Part shown: in pieces, positions 7,447-17,234 of the stretch | Position numbering within the stretch: the stretch's first letter is position 1 | How the letters are laid out: every line of letters begins with the position of its first letter | Assembly: GCA_017403185.1 (NCBI GenBank) | Contig: JAFQON010000041.1 | Coordinates: forward strand, 1-64,000 | Source: Clostridia bacterium | Lineage (GTDB): Bacteria; Bacillota; Clostridia; Oscillospirales; Acutalibacteraceae | Length of the DNA: 64,000 bases | Reading direction: 5' to 3' | Program-made: the position numbers and the translations under genes | Notes under the pieces: generated by a model | What the model was told of the DNA's origin: nothing | Database searches by the model: none | What the model saw: only the letters and a program-made list of their open reading frames with translations

Positions 7447-8327
7447 TGAGAGCGTTTTCAAGCCTGCATCCTGCAGTTTCAATGCTTCATTTTGCTGCCG
7501 TAGTGGCTGTCGGAATGTTTTCAACAAATCCTGTTATTGAGGTGTTGTCACTTGCGGGTGGGGCGTTGTTTTGTGCAACGCTTACAAGCCCTGAGCAAAA
7601 GAAAAAGGATGCTGTGTTTTATGTGTTTATGATGCTTGCTGTGGTTATTACAAATCCGTTGTTTTCGCACAACGGTGTTACCGAGCTGCTTTTTATAAAC
7701 GGCAATCCCATAACACTCGAGTCTGTGATTTACGGCTGCTACATGGCTGTGACGGCAGCTTCCGTTATGCTTTGGTTTAAAGTGTTCGGAGAGATTATGA
7801 CAAGTGATAAAATCGTGTTTCTCTTTGGTCGGCTTCTGCCGCAGATTTCGCTTGTTTTGTCAATGGCATTCCGCTATGTTCCGCTTATTAAGAGGCAGGC
7901 GGTAAAGGTGAGCAGAGCGCAGAAGGCGATGGGGCTTTATTCCTCTGAAAAGGTTGTTGACAGAATTCGTTCGGCCGTGAGCGTCATTTCCGTTCTTATC
8001 GGGTGGTCGCTCGAAAACGCTGTTGAAACTGCAAAATCAATGAAAGCAAGGGGCTACGGGCTTAAGGGTAAAACAAATTATTCGGATTTCAGGTTTACCA
8101 AAACTGATTTTTGCTTTGTTTTCGGTTGCCTTTTTCTTTTAGTGATTACCGTGTCGGGTATGGCAATCGGCAAGCTGGATTTTTACTATTATCCTTCAAT
8201 AACAGCGGTTCCTTCAGATATATATTCTTTAATTTGTTATGCGGCATACGGCTTGCTTGCGTTTTTGCCGTTCACATTTGAATCAGGGGAGATGATAAGA
8301 TGGAAATATTACAAATCAAGGATTTGA
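7446..8327 (+). CDS. ecfT: ECF transporter transmembrane component EcfT
   Basis: Integral membrane coupling subunit of an energy-coupling-factor importer (EcfT/CbiQ family). The ATG at 7446 overlaps the previous stop; a GTG one codon earlier is an alternative. About six hydrophobic segments are visible (N-terminal pair, about 60-85, 95-120, two near the C-terminus). The conserved cytoplasmic loop has the family's Ala-Arg-Gly type coupling motifs: SRAQKAMGL (about residues 154-162) and SMKARGYG (about 198-205). Its 3' end overlaps the next gene by 28 bp. With the fused ATPases and S component downstream it makes a dedicated (group I-like) ECF transporter under a cobalamin riboswitch. Confidence 0.9.
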   Translation: MRAFSSLHPAVSMLHFAAVVAVGMFSTNPVIEVLSLAGGALFCATLTSPEQKKKDAVFYVFMMLAVVITNPLFSHNGVTELLFINGNPITLESVIYGCYMAVTAASVMLWFKVFGEIMTSDKIVFLFGRLLPQISLVLSMAFRYVPLIKRQAVKVSRAQKAMGLYSSEKVVDRIRSAVSVISVLIGWSLENAVETAKSMKARGYGLKGKTNYSDFRFTKTDFCFVFGCLFLLVITVSGMAIGKLDFYYYPSITAVPSDIYSLICYAAYGLLAFLPFTFESGEMIRWKYYKSRI

Positions 8328-9958
8328 GCTTCAAATATCCCGAAGCCGATAAAAAAGCCCTTGACGGCATAAATATTTCCGTCAAAAAGGGTGAGTTTGT
8401 GCTTGTCTGCGGTGCCTCGGGCTGCGGAAAAACAACACTGCTTCGCCTGCTGAAAAATGAAATCGCACCGTTCGGAGAAAAAACGGGTGAGATATTATAC
8501 GACGGTGTTCCTTCAGAGACACTTGATAAAAGAAAATCTGCGTGTGAATTGGGCTTTGTCGGTCAGAATCCTGATGAGCAGATTGTGACGGATAAGGTTT
8601 GGCATGAGCTTGCTTTCGGGCTTGAAAATCTGGGCGTTGAGAAAAACGAAATCCGCAGCAGAGTGGGTGAAATGGCAAGCTTTTTTGGTATTCATAATTG
8701 GTACCATCGCAAAACTGATGAGCTTTCCGACGGTCAGAAGCAGCTTTTAAATCTTGCTTCGGTTATGGTGACACAGCCAAAAATCCTGCTTCTTGATGAA
8801 CCGTCAAGCCGGCTTGACCCTATTGCGGCTGCCGATTTTATTGCAACTCTGCAAAGGCTAAACCGTGAGTTGGGGCTTACGGTTATTCTTGTTGAGCACC
8901 GTCTTGAAGATGTTTTTCCGGTTGCCGATAAGGTTATCGCAATGGAAAACGGAAAAGTGCTTTTCTTTGATGAGCCGAGAACGGTTTGCAAAAAAATGAA
9001 GGGAAATCCGCTTGAATCGGGGCTGCCGAGTGCCGTGCGTATATTCAACAGTCTGAATGTTTCGGATGAATGCCCGCTTACGGTGAGGGAAGGGCGAAAC
9101 TTCCTTGAAAAGAATTTTGCCGATATCAGAGGCGCGGTTTTTGAGGAAAAAACGCAGATTGAGCGTGAAACGATTCTGGAGGCAAAGGGTGTTTGCTTCC
9201 GCTATGAAAAAAATCTGCCGGATGTTGTGAGCGGGCTTGATTTAAAGGTAGGTAAGGGTGAAATACTCAGCATTCTCGGCGGCAACGGAAGCGGCAAAAC
9301 CACAACTCTCAACATTCTTGCGGGTCTTGATAAGCCGTATAAAGGTAAAATCAGGCTTAACGGTAAAAAAACATCCGATTATAAAGGGGGAAGTCTTTAC
9401 CGCAAAAACCTTGCGCTGCTGCCGCAGAATCCCAAAACCGTATTTATTAAAGACAGGGTTGACGAGGATTTTATCGCATTGCTGAAAGCAACCGGTGTTC
9501 CCGCTTCAGAGCACGAAAGCCGAATAAACGCTGTGGCAAAGCGTTTCGGAATATTAAATCTGCTTGATAAACATCCCTATGACCTGAGCGGCGGCGAGCA
9601 GCAGAAATGTGCCTTGTGCAAGCTTTTGCTTACTCAGCCGCAGATAATTCTGCTTGATGAGCCCACGAAGGGTTTTGATGCCTGCTCAAAGCTTCAGCTT
9701 TCAGGATTGCTGCGTGAACTGCAGAGTGACGGCAAAACGATTATTGCGGTAACTCATGACATGGAATTTGCAGCATCGGTTTCAGACAGATGTGCGCTCT
9801 TTTTTGATGGCAGAATTATTTCACAAGGCACACCTGAAAGCTTCTTTTCGGGTAATAGTTTTTACACAACCGCAGCAAGCCGCATATCCCGTGATATAAT
9901 TAAAGGTGCGGTTTTATGCGAGGAGGTTTCGCAATGCTGCAGGAGGGCGGACAGATGA
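8300..9958 (+). CDS. ecfA: Fused ECF ATPase (EcfA-EcfA' in one chain)
   Basis: 552 residues with two ABC ATPase domains. Domain 1: Walker A GASGCGKTT (38-46), signature LSDGQKQ, Walker B ILLLDEPSS, H-loop VEHR. Domain 2: Walker A GGNGSGKTT (about 327-335), signature LSGGEQQ, Walker B IILLDEPTKG, H-loop THD. The first signature has Asp where Gly is usual (LSDGQ), which is seen in ECF ATPases. All catalytic motifs of both sites are present. ATG lies inside ecfT; the stop overlaps the ATG of the S component (ATGA). It powers uptake together with EcfT and the S component. Confidence 0.95.
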   Translation: MEILQIKDLSFKYPEADKKALDGINISVKKGEFVLVCGASGCGKTTLLRLLKNEIAPFGEKTGEILYDGVPSETLDKRKSACELGFVGQNPDEQIVTDKVWHELAFGLENLGVEKNEIRSRVGEMASFFGIHNWYHRKTDELSDGQKQLLNLASVMVTQPKILLLDEPSSRLDPIAAADFIATLQRLNRELGLTVILVEHRLEDVFPVADKVIAMENGKVLFFDEPRTVCKKMKGNPLESGLPSAVRIFNSLNVSDECPLTVREGRNFLEKNFADIRGAVFEEKTQIERETILEAKGVCFRYEKNLPDVVSGLDLKVGKGEILSILGGNGSGKTTTLNILAGLDKPYKGKIRLNGKKTSDYKGGSLYRKNLALLPQNPKTVFIKDRVDEDFIALLKATGVPASEHESRINAVAKRFGILNLLDKHPYDLSGGEQQKCALCKLLLTQPQIILLDEPTKGFDACSKLQLSGLLRELQSDGKTIIAVTHDMEFAASVSDRCALFFDGRIISQGTPESFFSGNSFYTTAASRISRDIIKGAVLCEEVSQCCRRADR

Positions 9959-10629
9959 AAAGAAAATTGTCTTTTTTGATTGTGCTTTTGCTTGTTCCTG
10001 CAGTTGTTCTTGCAGGGCTGCTTCTGTTTGACGGTAAGCAATATGCTTTTACGAGTGCTGCCGTTGTAACGCTTGCTGTTTTTGCTTTTTTTCTTTCGTT
10101 TGAAAAAAAAGAAAATGCAGGCACAAAGCTTGTTCTTATTGCGGTTATGACGGCTTTGTCCGTGGCGGGCAGAATTGTTTTTGCGGCAATACCCGCCTTC
10201 AAGCCCGTAACGGCTGTTGTAATAATAACTGCAATTTATTTCGGCAGGGAAGCGGGCTTCATGACAGGTGCCCTTTCTGCCGTCTTGTCCAATTTCTATT
10301 TTGGTCAGGGCCAGTGGACTCCGTTTCAGATGCTTACATGGGGGCTTATCGGCTGGCTTGCGGGGCTGCTTGCCGCAAAGCTTAAGACAAGCAGGGTTTT
10401 GCTGTCGGCATACGGCTTTGTGGCGGGTATAAGCTTTTCACTGCTTATGGATATATGGTCAACGCTTTGGTTTGACGGTGGCTTCAATTTGTCAAGATAT
10501 CTCACTCTTGTTGTGAGTGCCTTACCGCATACGCTTTTATATGCGGCCTCAAACATTGTTTTTCTTTTGATGCTCAATAAACCCGTGGGTAAGAAGCTTG
10601 ACAGAATAAAAATCAAATACGGTCTTTAA
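9955..10629 (+). CDS. ECF transporter S component, CbrT-like (predicted cobalamin)
   Basis: 224 residues, about six TM helices, the size of an S component. The segment after TM2 (LVLIAVMTALSVAGRIVFA) and the FKPVTAVVIITAIYFGREAG and NFYFGQGQWTPFQM blocks are those of the CbrT-like subgroup of ECF S components. The AxxxA-type helix 1 motif for EcfT contact is plausible (ALSVA). Start: the ATG at 9955 is preceded by AGGAGG at 8 bp and overlaps the ecfA stop; an ATG at 9934 with its own AGGAGG 7 bp upstream is a real alternative. Cobalamin specificity rests on the riboswitch and on family resemblance. Confidence 0.85.
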   Translation: MKRKLSFLIVLLLVPAVVLAGLLLFDGKQYAFTSAAVVTLAVFAFFLSFEKKENAGTKLVLIAVMTALSVAGRIVFAAIPAFKPVTAVVIITAIYFGREAGFMTGALSAVLSNFYFGQGQWTPFQMLTWGLIGWLAGLLAAKLKTSRVLLSAYGFVAGISFSLLMDIWSTLWFDGGFNLSRYLTLVVSALPHTLLYAASNIVFLLMLNKPVGKKLDRIKIKYGL

Positions 10630-10637
10630 ATCAGACA

Positions 10638-10675
10638 CAGCATAAGTGCAGCAGCCGCTTGTGCTGTTTTCTTTT
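10638..10675 (+). terminator. Rho-independent terminator of the ECF operon
   Basis: CAGCATAAG (10638-10646) pairs with CTTGTGCTG (10658-10666) with one G-U pair; followed by TTTTCTTTTG. Confidence 0.8.
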
Positions 10676-10696
10676 GAAAAATATGGTGTATTTTAA

Positions 10697-10725
10697 TTGA
10701 AATCTATGATGTAATGTGATAATAT
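10697..10725 (+). promoter_or_regulatory. Sigma-A promoter of the GH38-like/phosphoesterase operon
   Basis: TTGAAA (10697-10702), 17 bp, TAATAT (10720-10725), 33 bp before the first ATG. Confidence 0.75.
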
Positions 10726-10758
10726 AAAAATAGCTATTAAAAATAAGCAGGTGAGGAA

Positions 10759-13092
10759 ATGGAAAAGAAAAAGCTTTATATCTTAACCTATGACCACGGC
10801 GGCTATGTTCTTTGGAAGGATGAGGTCAAGCCCCGTCTTAAAGAAATATACAGATGGATGGAGGAATATCCCAAGCTCAAAATCGGTCTTGATTATGAGT
10901 CATTCACTTTCGATGAATTCTCAAAATGCGACCCTGAAATCGTGGAGATGGTTGCGGATTTGCTTGAGAAATACCCTGACAGAGTTGGGCTCGGAGCTAC
11001 AACCTACGGTCAGCCGCTTTCGCTTACGATATCAGAGGAGTCAAATGCCCGTCAGCTTATTTATGCTGTTCGAACAAACCTGAAATATTTCGGCAAAACT
11101 CCGTCAGTTTATGCGATATCTGAGTTTGCATTAAACAACCAGACACCACAGCTCATCAAAAAATGCGGATATGAGGCTGCAATACTGCGTTCTCATGTTA
11201 TGGGCTACGGATATCCGAGAACCTTCGATTCCGCATGGGGCAGATGGATAGGCAAGGATAAAACAGAGATTCCTGCAGTGCCGACCTATGATAAACAGGG
11301 CAGGGGTTTCAACTGCACAACGGTTGACAACTGGATTCTCTCAAGATGGCCGAGAAACCGCCTTTATTCCCTTGAGGATTTTGAAGAGATGTTTTCAAAA
11401 TATTCGCCTTTGCTTGCTTCAAGATATGACGATTTGACTCAGAATATTGAACCCATAACTGCTTACACCGAGGCTAAGGAGAATTACGAATATGTTCTTC
11501 TTGAGGATATTCCGTCACTCTACGGCGAAGCAATTGATGAGCTTGCCACGACTGATAATGATTTTGCCGTGCAGATGCCTTGGGGCTATTGCGGCAATGA
11601 AATTTTCAACGGGGTGCGTCAGGCTGAGGTTGAAGCTGTTCAGGCTGAAAAGCTTAATGCTCTTGCCGTTATGCTGGGAGCACCTTCAATGCAGGAGGAA
11701 CTTGAAGAGGCGTGGAAATATGCCCTTGCTGCTCAGCATCACGATGTAACAATCTGCGGTCTTCTTGATCTTTCACGCCGATTTATCCCCGAATCGCTCA
11801 GATTATCCGAAAATGTAAAAAAGAATTCTCTTGATGCAATTGCCAAACGCTTTGCAGGCAACGGATTTGCGGCGATTAATATGCACTCGTTTGGTGTTGA
11901 CGAATGGCTTGAGGTTGACGGAAAGAAAATTCATGTAAAGCTCCCTGCTTTTACAGCAAAAACGGTTTGCGAAAATACCGATACATATAATTATTCATGG
12001 TCTGCAGATGAGGGTGAGCTTGTAACACCCTGTTACCGCCTTAAGCTCAACGGTTCGGGCATTGCATACATCGACGATACAAAAAATAACCGCCGTATTC
12101 TTGATAACGGCAGCGGTGAGCTTTTCAGTGCATATATTGATGAGAAAAACTGTGTTTCGTCAGGTGTATGGAGCGTTGAAATTTCGTCCTGCGGTGCCGT
12201 GGCTGTTCAGAGCGGTAAAATCGGTTCGGTTCCTTACGAATTCAAGATGATTTTTAACGGCGATTCACCTCGCATAGACTGCAAAACAAGGTTTGAAATT
12301 CACGGCGAACATATCGGCAGGAACGATGAAAAAGCAGGGCTTCAAAAATCGCTTACCGTCAACGGTCACATTCACGAAGGCAAGCTTTGCTTTAACATGA
12401 ATCTCTGCCTTGATAAGAGCAGGCGCATGGTGCGTGACCTGCCCTATTCAATTTCCGAATGGAGCGGTGACTTAAGAGTTACTGAGGATTATTGGTACAA
12501 AGAGGATTATATCATAATAAACGAAAAAGCATCGCAGGAGGAGTCTTTTAACTCCGAAACCTTCCTTAACGGAATTTATTGGCTTTCTCTCAGGGATGAA
12601 AACAACGGCTTTGCGGTTATGAACAGAGGCTGTATGGGCTCGTCTGTCAAAGGTAACCGCCTTGCAATTCCTCTTGTTTATGCAAACGATTATCTTTGCG
12701 GCACAAAAATGCTTGACGGTATTTATGAGGATGAATTTGCTCTTCTTCCGTTTGACTCAACTCTTACCGATGGGGATTTGCACCGCAAAGCAGTTTCATA
12801 TGCTTATCTGCCTGCTGTTGTCAAGGCTCAGAACGGTGATATGAACGATTATACCGCCGCAACGCTGAATGCTCAGGGCGGCGAGCTTGTGCTTACTGCA
12901 TTATACCCTGAAAACGGAGGAATTATGGCTCGCTTCTGCAACTATTCGGATGAAGCGGCAGCTGCGCAATTCAATTCTGATTATATTTGCGTGAAATGCG
13001 AAACAGACCTGCTCGGCAATGAAATTTCGGCTGTGACGGGCGGTGAATTGACATTTAAACCGTGGGAAATTAAAACGGTATATCTGAAATGA
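10759..13092 (+). CDS. Divergent glycoside hydrolase family 38-like protein
   Basis: 777 residues. The N-terminus (ILTYDHGGYVLW, D12-H13) occupies the place of the HSHxD zinc motif of GH38 alpha-mannosidases but lacks the full HxHxD form. Residues 326-329 are QHHD, as in the AQHHD-x-x-(T)G motif at the end of the GH38 catalytic half, and the remaining about 400 residues are beta-rich as in the mannosidase C-terminal domains. So the fold is probably GH38-like with an altered metal site; whether it hydrolyses alpha-mannosides is uncertain. No signal peptide, so cytoplasmic. Good GTGAGGA-type RBS. First gene of a five-gene operon; its stop overlaps the next ATG (ATGA). Confidence 0.7.
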   Translation: MEKKKLYILTYDHGGYVLWKDEVKPRLKEIYRWMEEYPKLKIGLDYESFTFDEFSKCDPEIVEMVADLLEKYPDRVGLGATTYGQPLSLTISEESNARQLIYAVRTNLKYFGKTPSVYAISEFALNNQTPQLIKKCGYEAAILRSHVMGYGYPRTFDSAWGRWIGKDKTEIPAVPTYDKQGRGFNCTTVDNWILSRWPRNRLYSLEDFEEMFSKYSPLLASRYDDLTQNIEPITAYTEAKENYEYVLLEDIPSLYGEAIDELATTDNDFAVQMPWGYCGNEIFNGVRQAEVEAVQAEKLNALAVMLGAPSMQEELEEAWKYALAAQHHDVTICGLLDLSRRFIPESLRLSENVKKNSLDAIAKRFAGNGFAAINMHSFGVDEWLEVDGKKIHVKLPAFTAKTVCENTDTYNYSWSADEGELVTPCYRLKLNGSGIAYIDDTKNNRRILDNGSGELFSAYIDEKNCVSSGVWSVEISSCGAVAVQSGKIGSVPYEFKMIFNGDSPRIDCKTRFEIHGEHIGRNDEKAGLQKSLTVNGHIHEGKLCFNMNLCLDKSRRMVRDLPYSISEWSGDLRVTEDYWYKEDYIIINEKASQEESFNSETFLNGIYWLSLRDENNGFAVMNRGCMGSSVKGNRLAIPLVYANDYLCGTKMLDGIYEDEFALLPFDSTLTDGDLHRKAVSYAYLPAVVKAQNGDMNDYTAATLNAQGGELVLTALYPENGGIMARFCNYSDEAAAAQFNSDYICVKCETDLLGNEISAVTGGELTFKPWEIKTVYLK

Positions 13093-14426
13093 GTGATAAA
13101 ATGAAAAATATCAGCTTTTATCTTGTGACTGATACCCATTATTTTGAGCCTTCGCTCGGCGCAAGCGGTGCGGCGTTCAATGAATATATGAATCGTGAGC
13201 AATATTTCATGGCGGAAAGCAGTGATATCGTGAAGGCTGTGTTTGCCGATATGGCGGCAGACAAGAGTGTTGATACAGTTATTATTCCCGGAGACCTCTC
13301 AAAAAACGGCGAAATCGAAAGTCATAAAAGCTTTATAAAGGAGCTTGACAAGCTTAAAGCATCGGGCAAAAAGATTTTTGTTATCACGGCAGGTCACGAT
13401 TACAACGGGCACTCGAGAGCCTTTGTGAATGATGAACAAATTGAGGTTGAGGGCACTCCTTTTGAGCAGCTTTATGATTTGTATTATGATTTCGGCTTTT
13501 CGCAGGCACTTGCCGTTGATAAGCGCACTCTTTCTTATGTTGCCGAGGTGGCACAAGGTGTGAGAATGCTTGCAATAAACTGTGACAGTGAAGGCAGAAA
13601 AAAAGGCACGATAGACGATGAGATGTATGAATGGATGCAGGCTCAGCTTGATGATGCAAATAAAGCGAATTGCTCTGTTTTTGCGATATGTCACTATCCC
13701 GTTATTCCGCCCGTGCCTGTGTTTGACCTTGTGGGCGATGCCAGGCTCCGTGATTGGCGAAAGGTCGCAGCTTTTCTTGCCGATAACGGTGTGGAGCTTG
13801 TGCTGACGGGTCATATGCACATACAGAGCATCAACGAATTTGTTTCTGAAAAAGGCAACAAGCTTATTGATGTCTGCACATCCTGTGCTACGGGCAGCCC
13901 TGCAAAATACAGAAAAATATCAATTGAAGATTCCGTCATGAAGGTTGAATCACTTGATATCACTTATGTTGGCGATACAAACGGACTTTCTTCAAAGGAA
14001 TTCTTTGATAATCAGTTCAGATACTCAATAATAAACCGCATAAACGGTGCTCTCAGCGGCGGCAAAGGAATTGCCAAAATCGGCAAAAAGCTTGGCAGAA
14101 GGATAGTTAACAGAATCACAGTGGGCGGCCTCGGCAGGCTTCTGTTTGTTAAGGTTGATAAATCACTCAAAAAGAAAAAATTCATTGACCTTGCAGGCGA
14201 TATCGGGGTCGGCATTTTTGCGGGTGACGGTGTTTATGTTGAGGGTACGCCCGTGCATGATGCTTTTTCAAAGGCACTTAAAAGGCTCGGCTTTATTTTG
14301 AAAAAGGTGGAACCCAAGCTGAGCAAAAACGGTGTTGAGGTCAATCTTAACGATATGCTGCTCAACACAATAGGCAATAACAAAGGCTATTCCGATAATA
14401 ATGCGGAAATAAAACTCGGAAGATAA
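13089..14426 (+). CDS. Calcineurin-like metallophosphoesterase (substituted GNHD motif)
   Basis: 445 residues. Metallophosphoesterase motifs in order: DTHY (D15, H17), GDLSKNGE, TAGHDYNG, CHYP, TGHMH. The usual GNHD motif is replaced by AGHD, so the Asn that normally bridges the metals is a Gly here; the neighbouring N in HDYN may compensate. The C-terminal about 130 residues are outside the catalytic domain, rich in Gly/Lys and of unknown function. No signal peptide. Translationally coupled to the GH38-like gene. Substrate unknown; a phosphorylated sugar or nucleotide is possible given the operon. Confidence 0.8.
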   Translation: MSDKMKNISFYLVTDTHYFEPSLGASGAAFNEYMNREQYFMAESSDIVKAVFADMAADKSVDTVIIPGDLSKNGEIESHKSFIKELDKLKASGKKIFVITAGHDYNGHSRAFVNDEQIEVEGTPFEQLYDLYYDFGFSQALAVDKRTLSYVAEVAQGVRMLAINCDSEGRKKGTIDDEMYEWMQAQLDDANKANCSVFAICHYPVIPPVPVFDLVGDARLRDWRKVAAFLADNGVELVLTGHMHIQSINEFVSEKGNKLIDVCTSCATGSPAKYRKISIEDSVMKVESLDITYVGDTNGLSSKEFFDNQFRYSIINRINGALSGGKGIAKIGKKLGRRIVNRITVGGLGRLLFVKVDKSLKKKKFIDLAGDIGVGIFAGDGVYVEGTPVHDAFSKALKRLGFILKKVEPKLSKNGVEVNLNDMLLNTIGNNKGYSDNNAEIKLGR

Positions 14427-14438
14427 CGGAGGATTATT

Positions 14439-15539
14439 ATGGCAGAGATTAAACAGATACTTTCTTACTTGCTTTCTGTAATTCAGATTATTTTGCCCAT
14501 CGGTGCTCAGTTCTTTGTTGGTGAAGATGCTTTTTTTACCGAATGGTCAGTGACCGATGAGTTCGGCGCAGATGATTATATCGCAATCGAAAAAGACCCC
14601 GACGAGGATTTTGTTGTGCTTAACCTTGCGGATATTCAGCTTAAGGATAATGTTGTTTACGGCACGGCCGGTGAGTACACCGAGGTTATGGTTGAAAAGC
14701 TCATTGAGGAGAAAAAGCCCGACCTTATAACGCTCACGGGCGACAACGCATGGGGCACCGCCGCATATCTCAGACTGGTTAAAATGATGGAGGCTTATGA
14801 AATTCCGTGGGCACCCGTAATGGGAAATCATGACGGTCAGGGCTGTGCGAACGAATTCTGGGCGGCGTATCATCTTTATAAAGCGGAGCATTGCCTTTTT
14901 GAATTCGGTCCGAAGGATATGGGCTACGGCAACTACATTATCAACATCACCGAAAACGGCAGAATAATCCACACACTCTTTATGATGGATACTCATAACG
15001 GTGTGACCTTCACCGATTCAAGCGGCACTCAGGTCAGCGGATATGACGGACTCTGGAATAATCAGATTGAATGGTACAAATGGGCCGTGAAGGGCATTGA
15101 AAAAATTGAAGGTAAACCCGTTGAAAGCACGGTGTTTATCCATATTCCTCTGCCTGAATATGAGGCTGCATGGAGCGAAGCATACAATGAGGATGCAGGC
15201 TGCTTTAACCCCGATTATGCAGTTGATTCCTTTGGCGGAAAAAGAGAAGCTGTGAGTTGCTCGGTGCAGAATAACGGATTTTTCAGCGTGTGCAAAGAGC
15301 TCGGCAGCACAAAAAATGTTGTTGCGGGTCATGATCATGTCAACAATTTCTCTGTTGTATATCAAGGAATAAGACTTTCTTATGCGCTGAAAACGGGCTA
15401 CGGAGCTTATTATGATGAGGATATGGCGGGTGCGTCAACAGTAACGGTCAATAAAGCGGGCAATGCGGTTGTTGAGCATAATTTTGTTGACAAAGCATCT
15501 CTTCAGCCTCACAGCATACCTCTTATCAATATTTTTTAA
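14439..15539 (+). CDS. Metallophosphoesterase with N-terminal hydrophobic anchor
   Basis: 366 residues. Residues about 5-27 are hydrophobic (signal anchor or uncleaved signal). Catalytic motifs: LADIQLKD (a DxQ in place of the classic DxH), TGDNAWG, MGNHDG, FIHIPLPE and AGHDHVN. The Gln substitution in the first motif resembles eukaryotic Dcr2/PAP-like phosphoesterases. It is not closely similar to the metallophosphoesterase just upstream, so the pair is not a recent duplication. GGAGGA RBS 7 bp before the ATG. If exported or membrane-tethered it could dephosphorylate substrates outside the cytosol, while its neighbour acts inside; this is inference. Confidence 0.8.
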   Translation: MAEIKQILSYLLSVIQIILPIGAQFFVGEDAFFTEWSVTDEFGADDYIAIEKDPDEDFVVLNLADIQLKDNVVYGTAGEYTEVMVEKLIEEKKPDLITLTGDNAWGTAAYLRLVKMMEAYEIPWAPVMGNHDGQGCANEFWAAYHLYKAEHCLFEFGPKDMGYGNYIINITENGRIIHTLFMMDTHNGVTFTDSSGTQVSGYDGLWNNQIEWYKWAVKGIEKIEGKPVESTVFIHIPLPEYEAAWSEAYNEDAGCFNPDYAVDSFGGKREAVSCSVQNNGFFSVCKELGSTKNVVAGHDHVNNFSVVYQGIRLSYALKTGYGAYYDEDMAGASTVTVNKAGNAVVEHNFVDKASLQPHSIPLINIF

Positions 15540-15554
15540 GGGAAGGGAAAAGCT

Positions 15555-16826
15555 ATGTATAAAATAAAAAGTCCTTATGAAAATGTTGCTGCACTTATTG
15601 GGAATAAAGAAAATCACTACAAAACCAATCTTCACACGCATTCAACCTACAGTGATGCCAACAACACAATGGCGGATATGATATTCGGCTTTTACGATAA
15701 TGATTTTGATATACTTGCTTTTGCTGAGCACGGAATTCTCGGCAAGGAGTGGGATAAGGAGCCGTCTATTATTCCTCTTTTCCGTTTTCAGTATCTCTGG
15801 CACGGCAAGCGCCGCTACCTCACAACCGAGGAATACAGAGCAATCCTTGACGGAACTTACAGAACTCAGAAAAATTCAAGAACACAAAAAAGAGGGCTTA
15901 TGTGTGTGCCCGATACCATTGAAGCGAATATGTTCACGCTTATGAAAAACCATGTGAACGGGTATTTTACGGATGATGCGATGGAGGGCGATTACGGTAA
16001 GGAAAACGATTTTGAGGGCCCCATTGCAACAATCGAAAAAAGCGGCGGTATTTCACATATAAATCATCCTACCGACTGGCTCGGAGCTTACAAAGACCCG
16101 TCGTGTGCAAAGGTGCCCGAGAATGTGAATTTCTTTGCGGATTTGTTCAGACGGTATAAGTCGTGTGTGGGTATGGAAGTGCTCAATATGTATGACAGAC
16201 CCAACCGCAGTGACCGTATTCTTTGGGATGAGCTTTTGAAAATTCTTATTCCCGAGGGTGAGAGATGTGTGTGGGGCTTCGGCAACAGCGATGCACACAG
16301 AGTAACCGAAATTGACACTGCGTTCATGGATTTCATTCTGCCCGAATACAGCCTTGAAAATCTCCGCAAGGCAATGGAAAACGGCAATTTCTTTGCTGTA
16401 GCACGCTATGCAAAAAACGAACTCGGCGAGGATTTTGAGGGCAAAGGTCCGTGGCCTAAGGTTATGGGTCTTGAGGTTGATGACGAAGCGGATGAAATAA
16501 CCGTAAAGGGTATCAACTGCAATGCAATCGAATGGATTGCAGACGGCGAGATCATTCAGAGTGAAACTTCAAACACAAACGGTGAAATGGTTTCAACAAT
16601 AAAGCTTGGTGATTACAGCGACAAAATCAGCTGTTATGTGCGCTGCCAGCTCAAGGGTGACGGCGGCATCTGCCTCACTCAGCCGTTTATCTGCGACGAC
16701 GGTGATATTGCAAGGTTCAAAAAAGAAATTCCCGTACCCAAGGTGCTTTCAAAGAAAGAACAGCGCAAAAAGGATTTCGGTGATACCCGATTGGGAGTTA
16801 TCGTAAACAAAATCAAAAGCAAATAA
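15555..16826 (+). CDS. PHP-domain phosphoesterase-like protein
   Basis: 423 residues. The PHP metal site starts with NLHTHSTYSD (H27, H29), followed by LAFAEHG, a conserved ISHINHP in mid-protein and a late GFGNSDAH, which together give the His/Asp ligands of the polymerase and histidinol phosphatase fold. The C-terminal about 110 residues are an extra beta-rich segment. No signal peptide. Fourth gene of the operon, 15 bp after the previous stop with a GGGAAGG RBS. PHP enzymes cleave phosphoesters or phosphodiesters; the specific substrate cannot be read from sequence. Confidence 0.85.
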   Translation: MYKIKSPYENVAALIGNKENHYKTNLHTHSTYSDANNTMADMIFGFYDNDFDILAFAEHGILGKEWDKEPSIIPLFRFQYLWHGKRRYLTTEEYRAILDGTYRTQKNSRTQKRGLMCVPDTIEANMFTLMKNHVNGYFTDDAMEGDYGKENDFEGPIATIEKSGGISHINHPTDWLGAYKDPSCAKVPENVNFFADLFRRYKSCVGMEVLNMYDRPNRSDRILWDELLKILIPEGERCVWGFGNSDAHRVTEIDTAFMDFILPEYSLENLRKAMENGNFFAVARYAKNELGEDFEGKGPWPKVMGLEVDDEADEITVKGINCNAIEWIADGEIIQSETSNTNGEMVSTIKLGDYSDKISCYVRCQLKGDGGICLTQPFICDDGDIARFKKEIPVPKVLSKKEQRKKDFGDTRLGVIVNKIKSK

Positions 16827-16829
16827 ATT

Positions 16830-17216
16830 ATGAACAGAGAAGAACTGATAAAGCACATATCAGAAAGCTACGGCACGCAGGCGGATTATCCGTTTATGCA
16901 ATACCCCGATGTTGCAGTGTTCCGCCATGTCAATAATAAAAAGTGGTTTGCCGTGGTTATGAATGTTCAGAAGAGCAGGTTGGGAATAAAAAGCGAAGGA
17001 GCCGTTGATATCCTCAATCTCAAATGTGACCCGATTCTTGTCGGCTCATTGCGTAATGAAGACGGATTTTATCCCGCTTATCATATGAGCAAAACCAATT
17101 GGATTTCTGCTGCGCTTGACGGCAGTGCGAGTGCCGATAAAATAAAGTGGCTTATTGATATAAGTTTTGAGCTGACAGCACGAAAAGTCAAAAGCAGGCA
17201 GAAGGACGATAATTAA
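16830..17216 (+). CDS. MmcQ/YjbR family protein
   Basis: 128 residues, full length for the YjbR/MmcQ family (CyaY-like fold, often labelled DNA-binding). Recognisable: an N-terminal helix, WFAVV strand, LNLKCDPILVGSLR (family L-K-x-x-P), GFYPAYHMSKTNWISA, then a C-terminal helix. Three bp after the PHP stop, last gene of the operon before a bidirectional terminator. It has no visible RBS of its own and probably relies on translational coupling. Confidence 0.85.
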   Translation: MNREELIKHISESYGTQADYPFMQYPDVAVFRHVNNKKWFAVVMNVQKSRLGIKSEGAVDILNLKCDPILVGSLRNEDGFYPAYHMSKTNWISAALDGSASADKIKWLIDISFELTARKVKSRQKDDN

Positions 17217-17234
17217 ATACCCCAAAATAAAAAA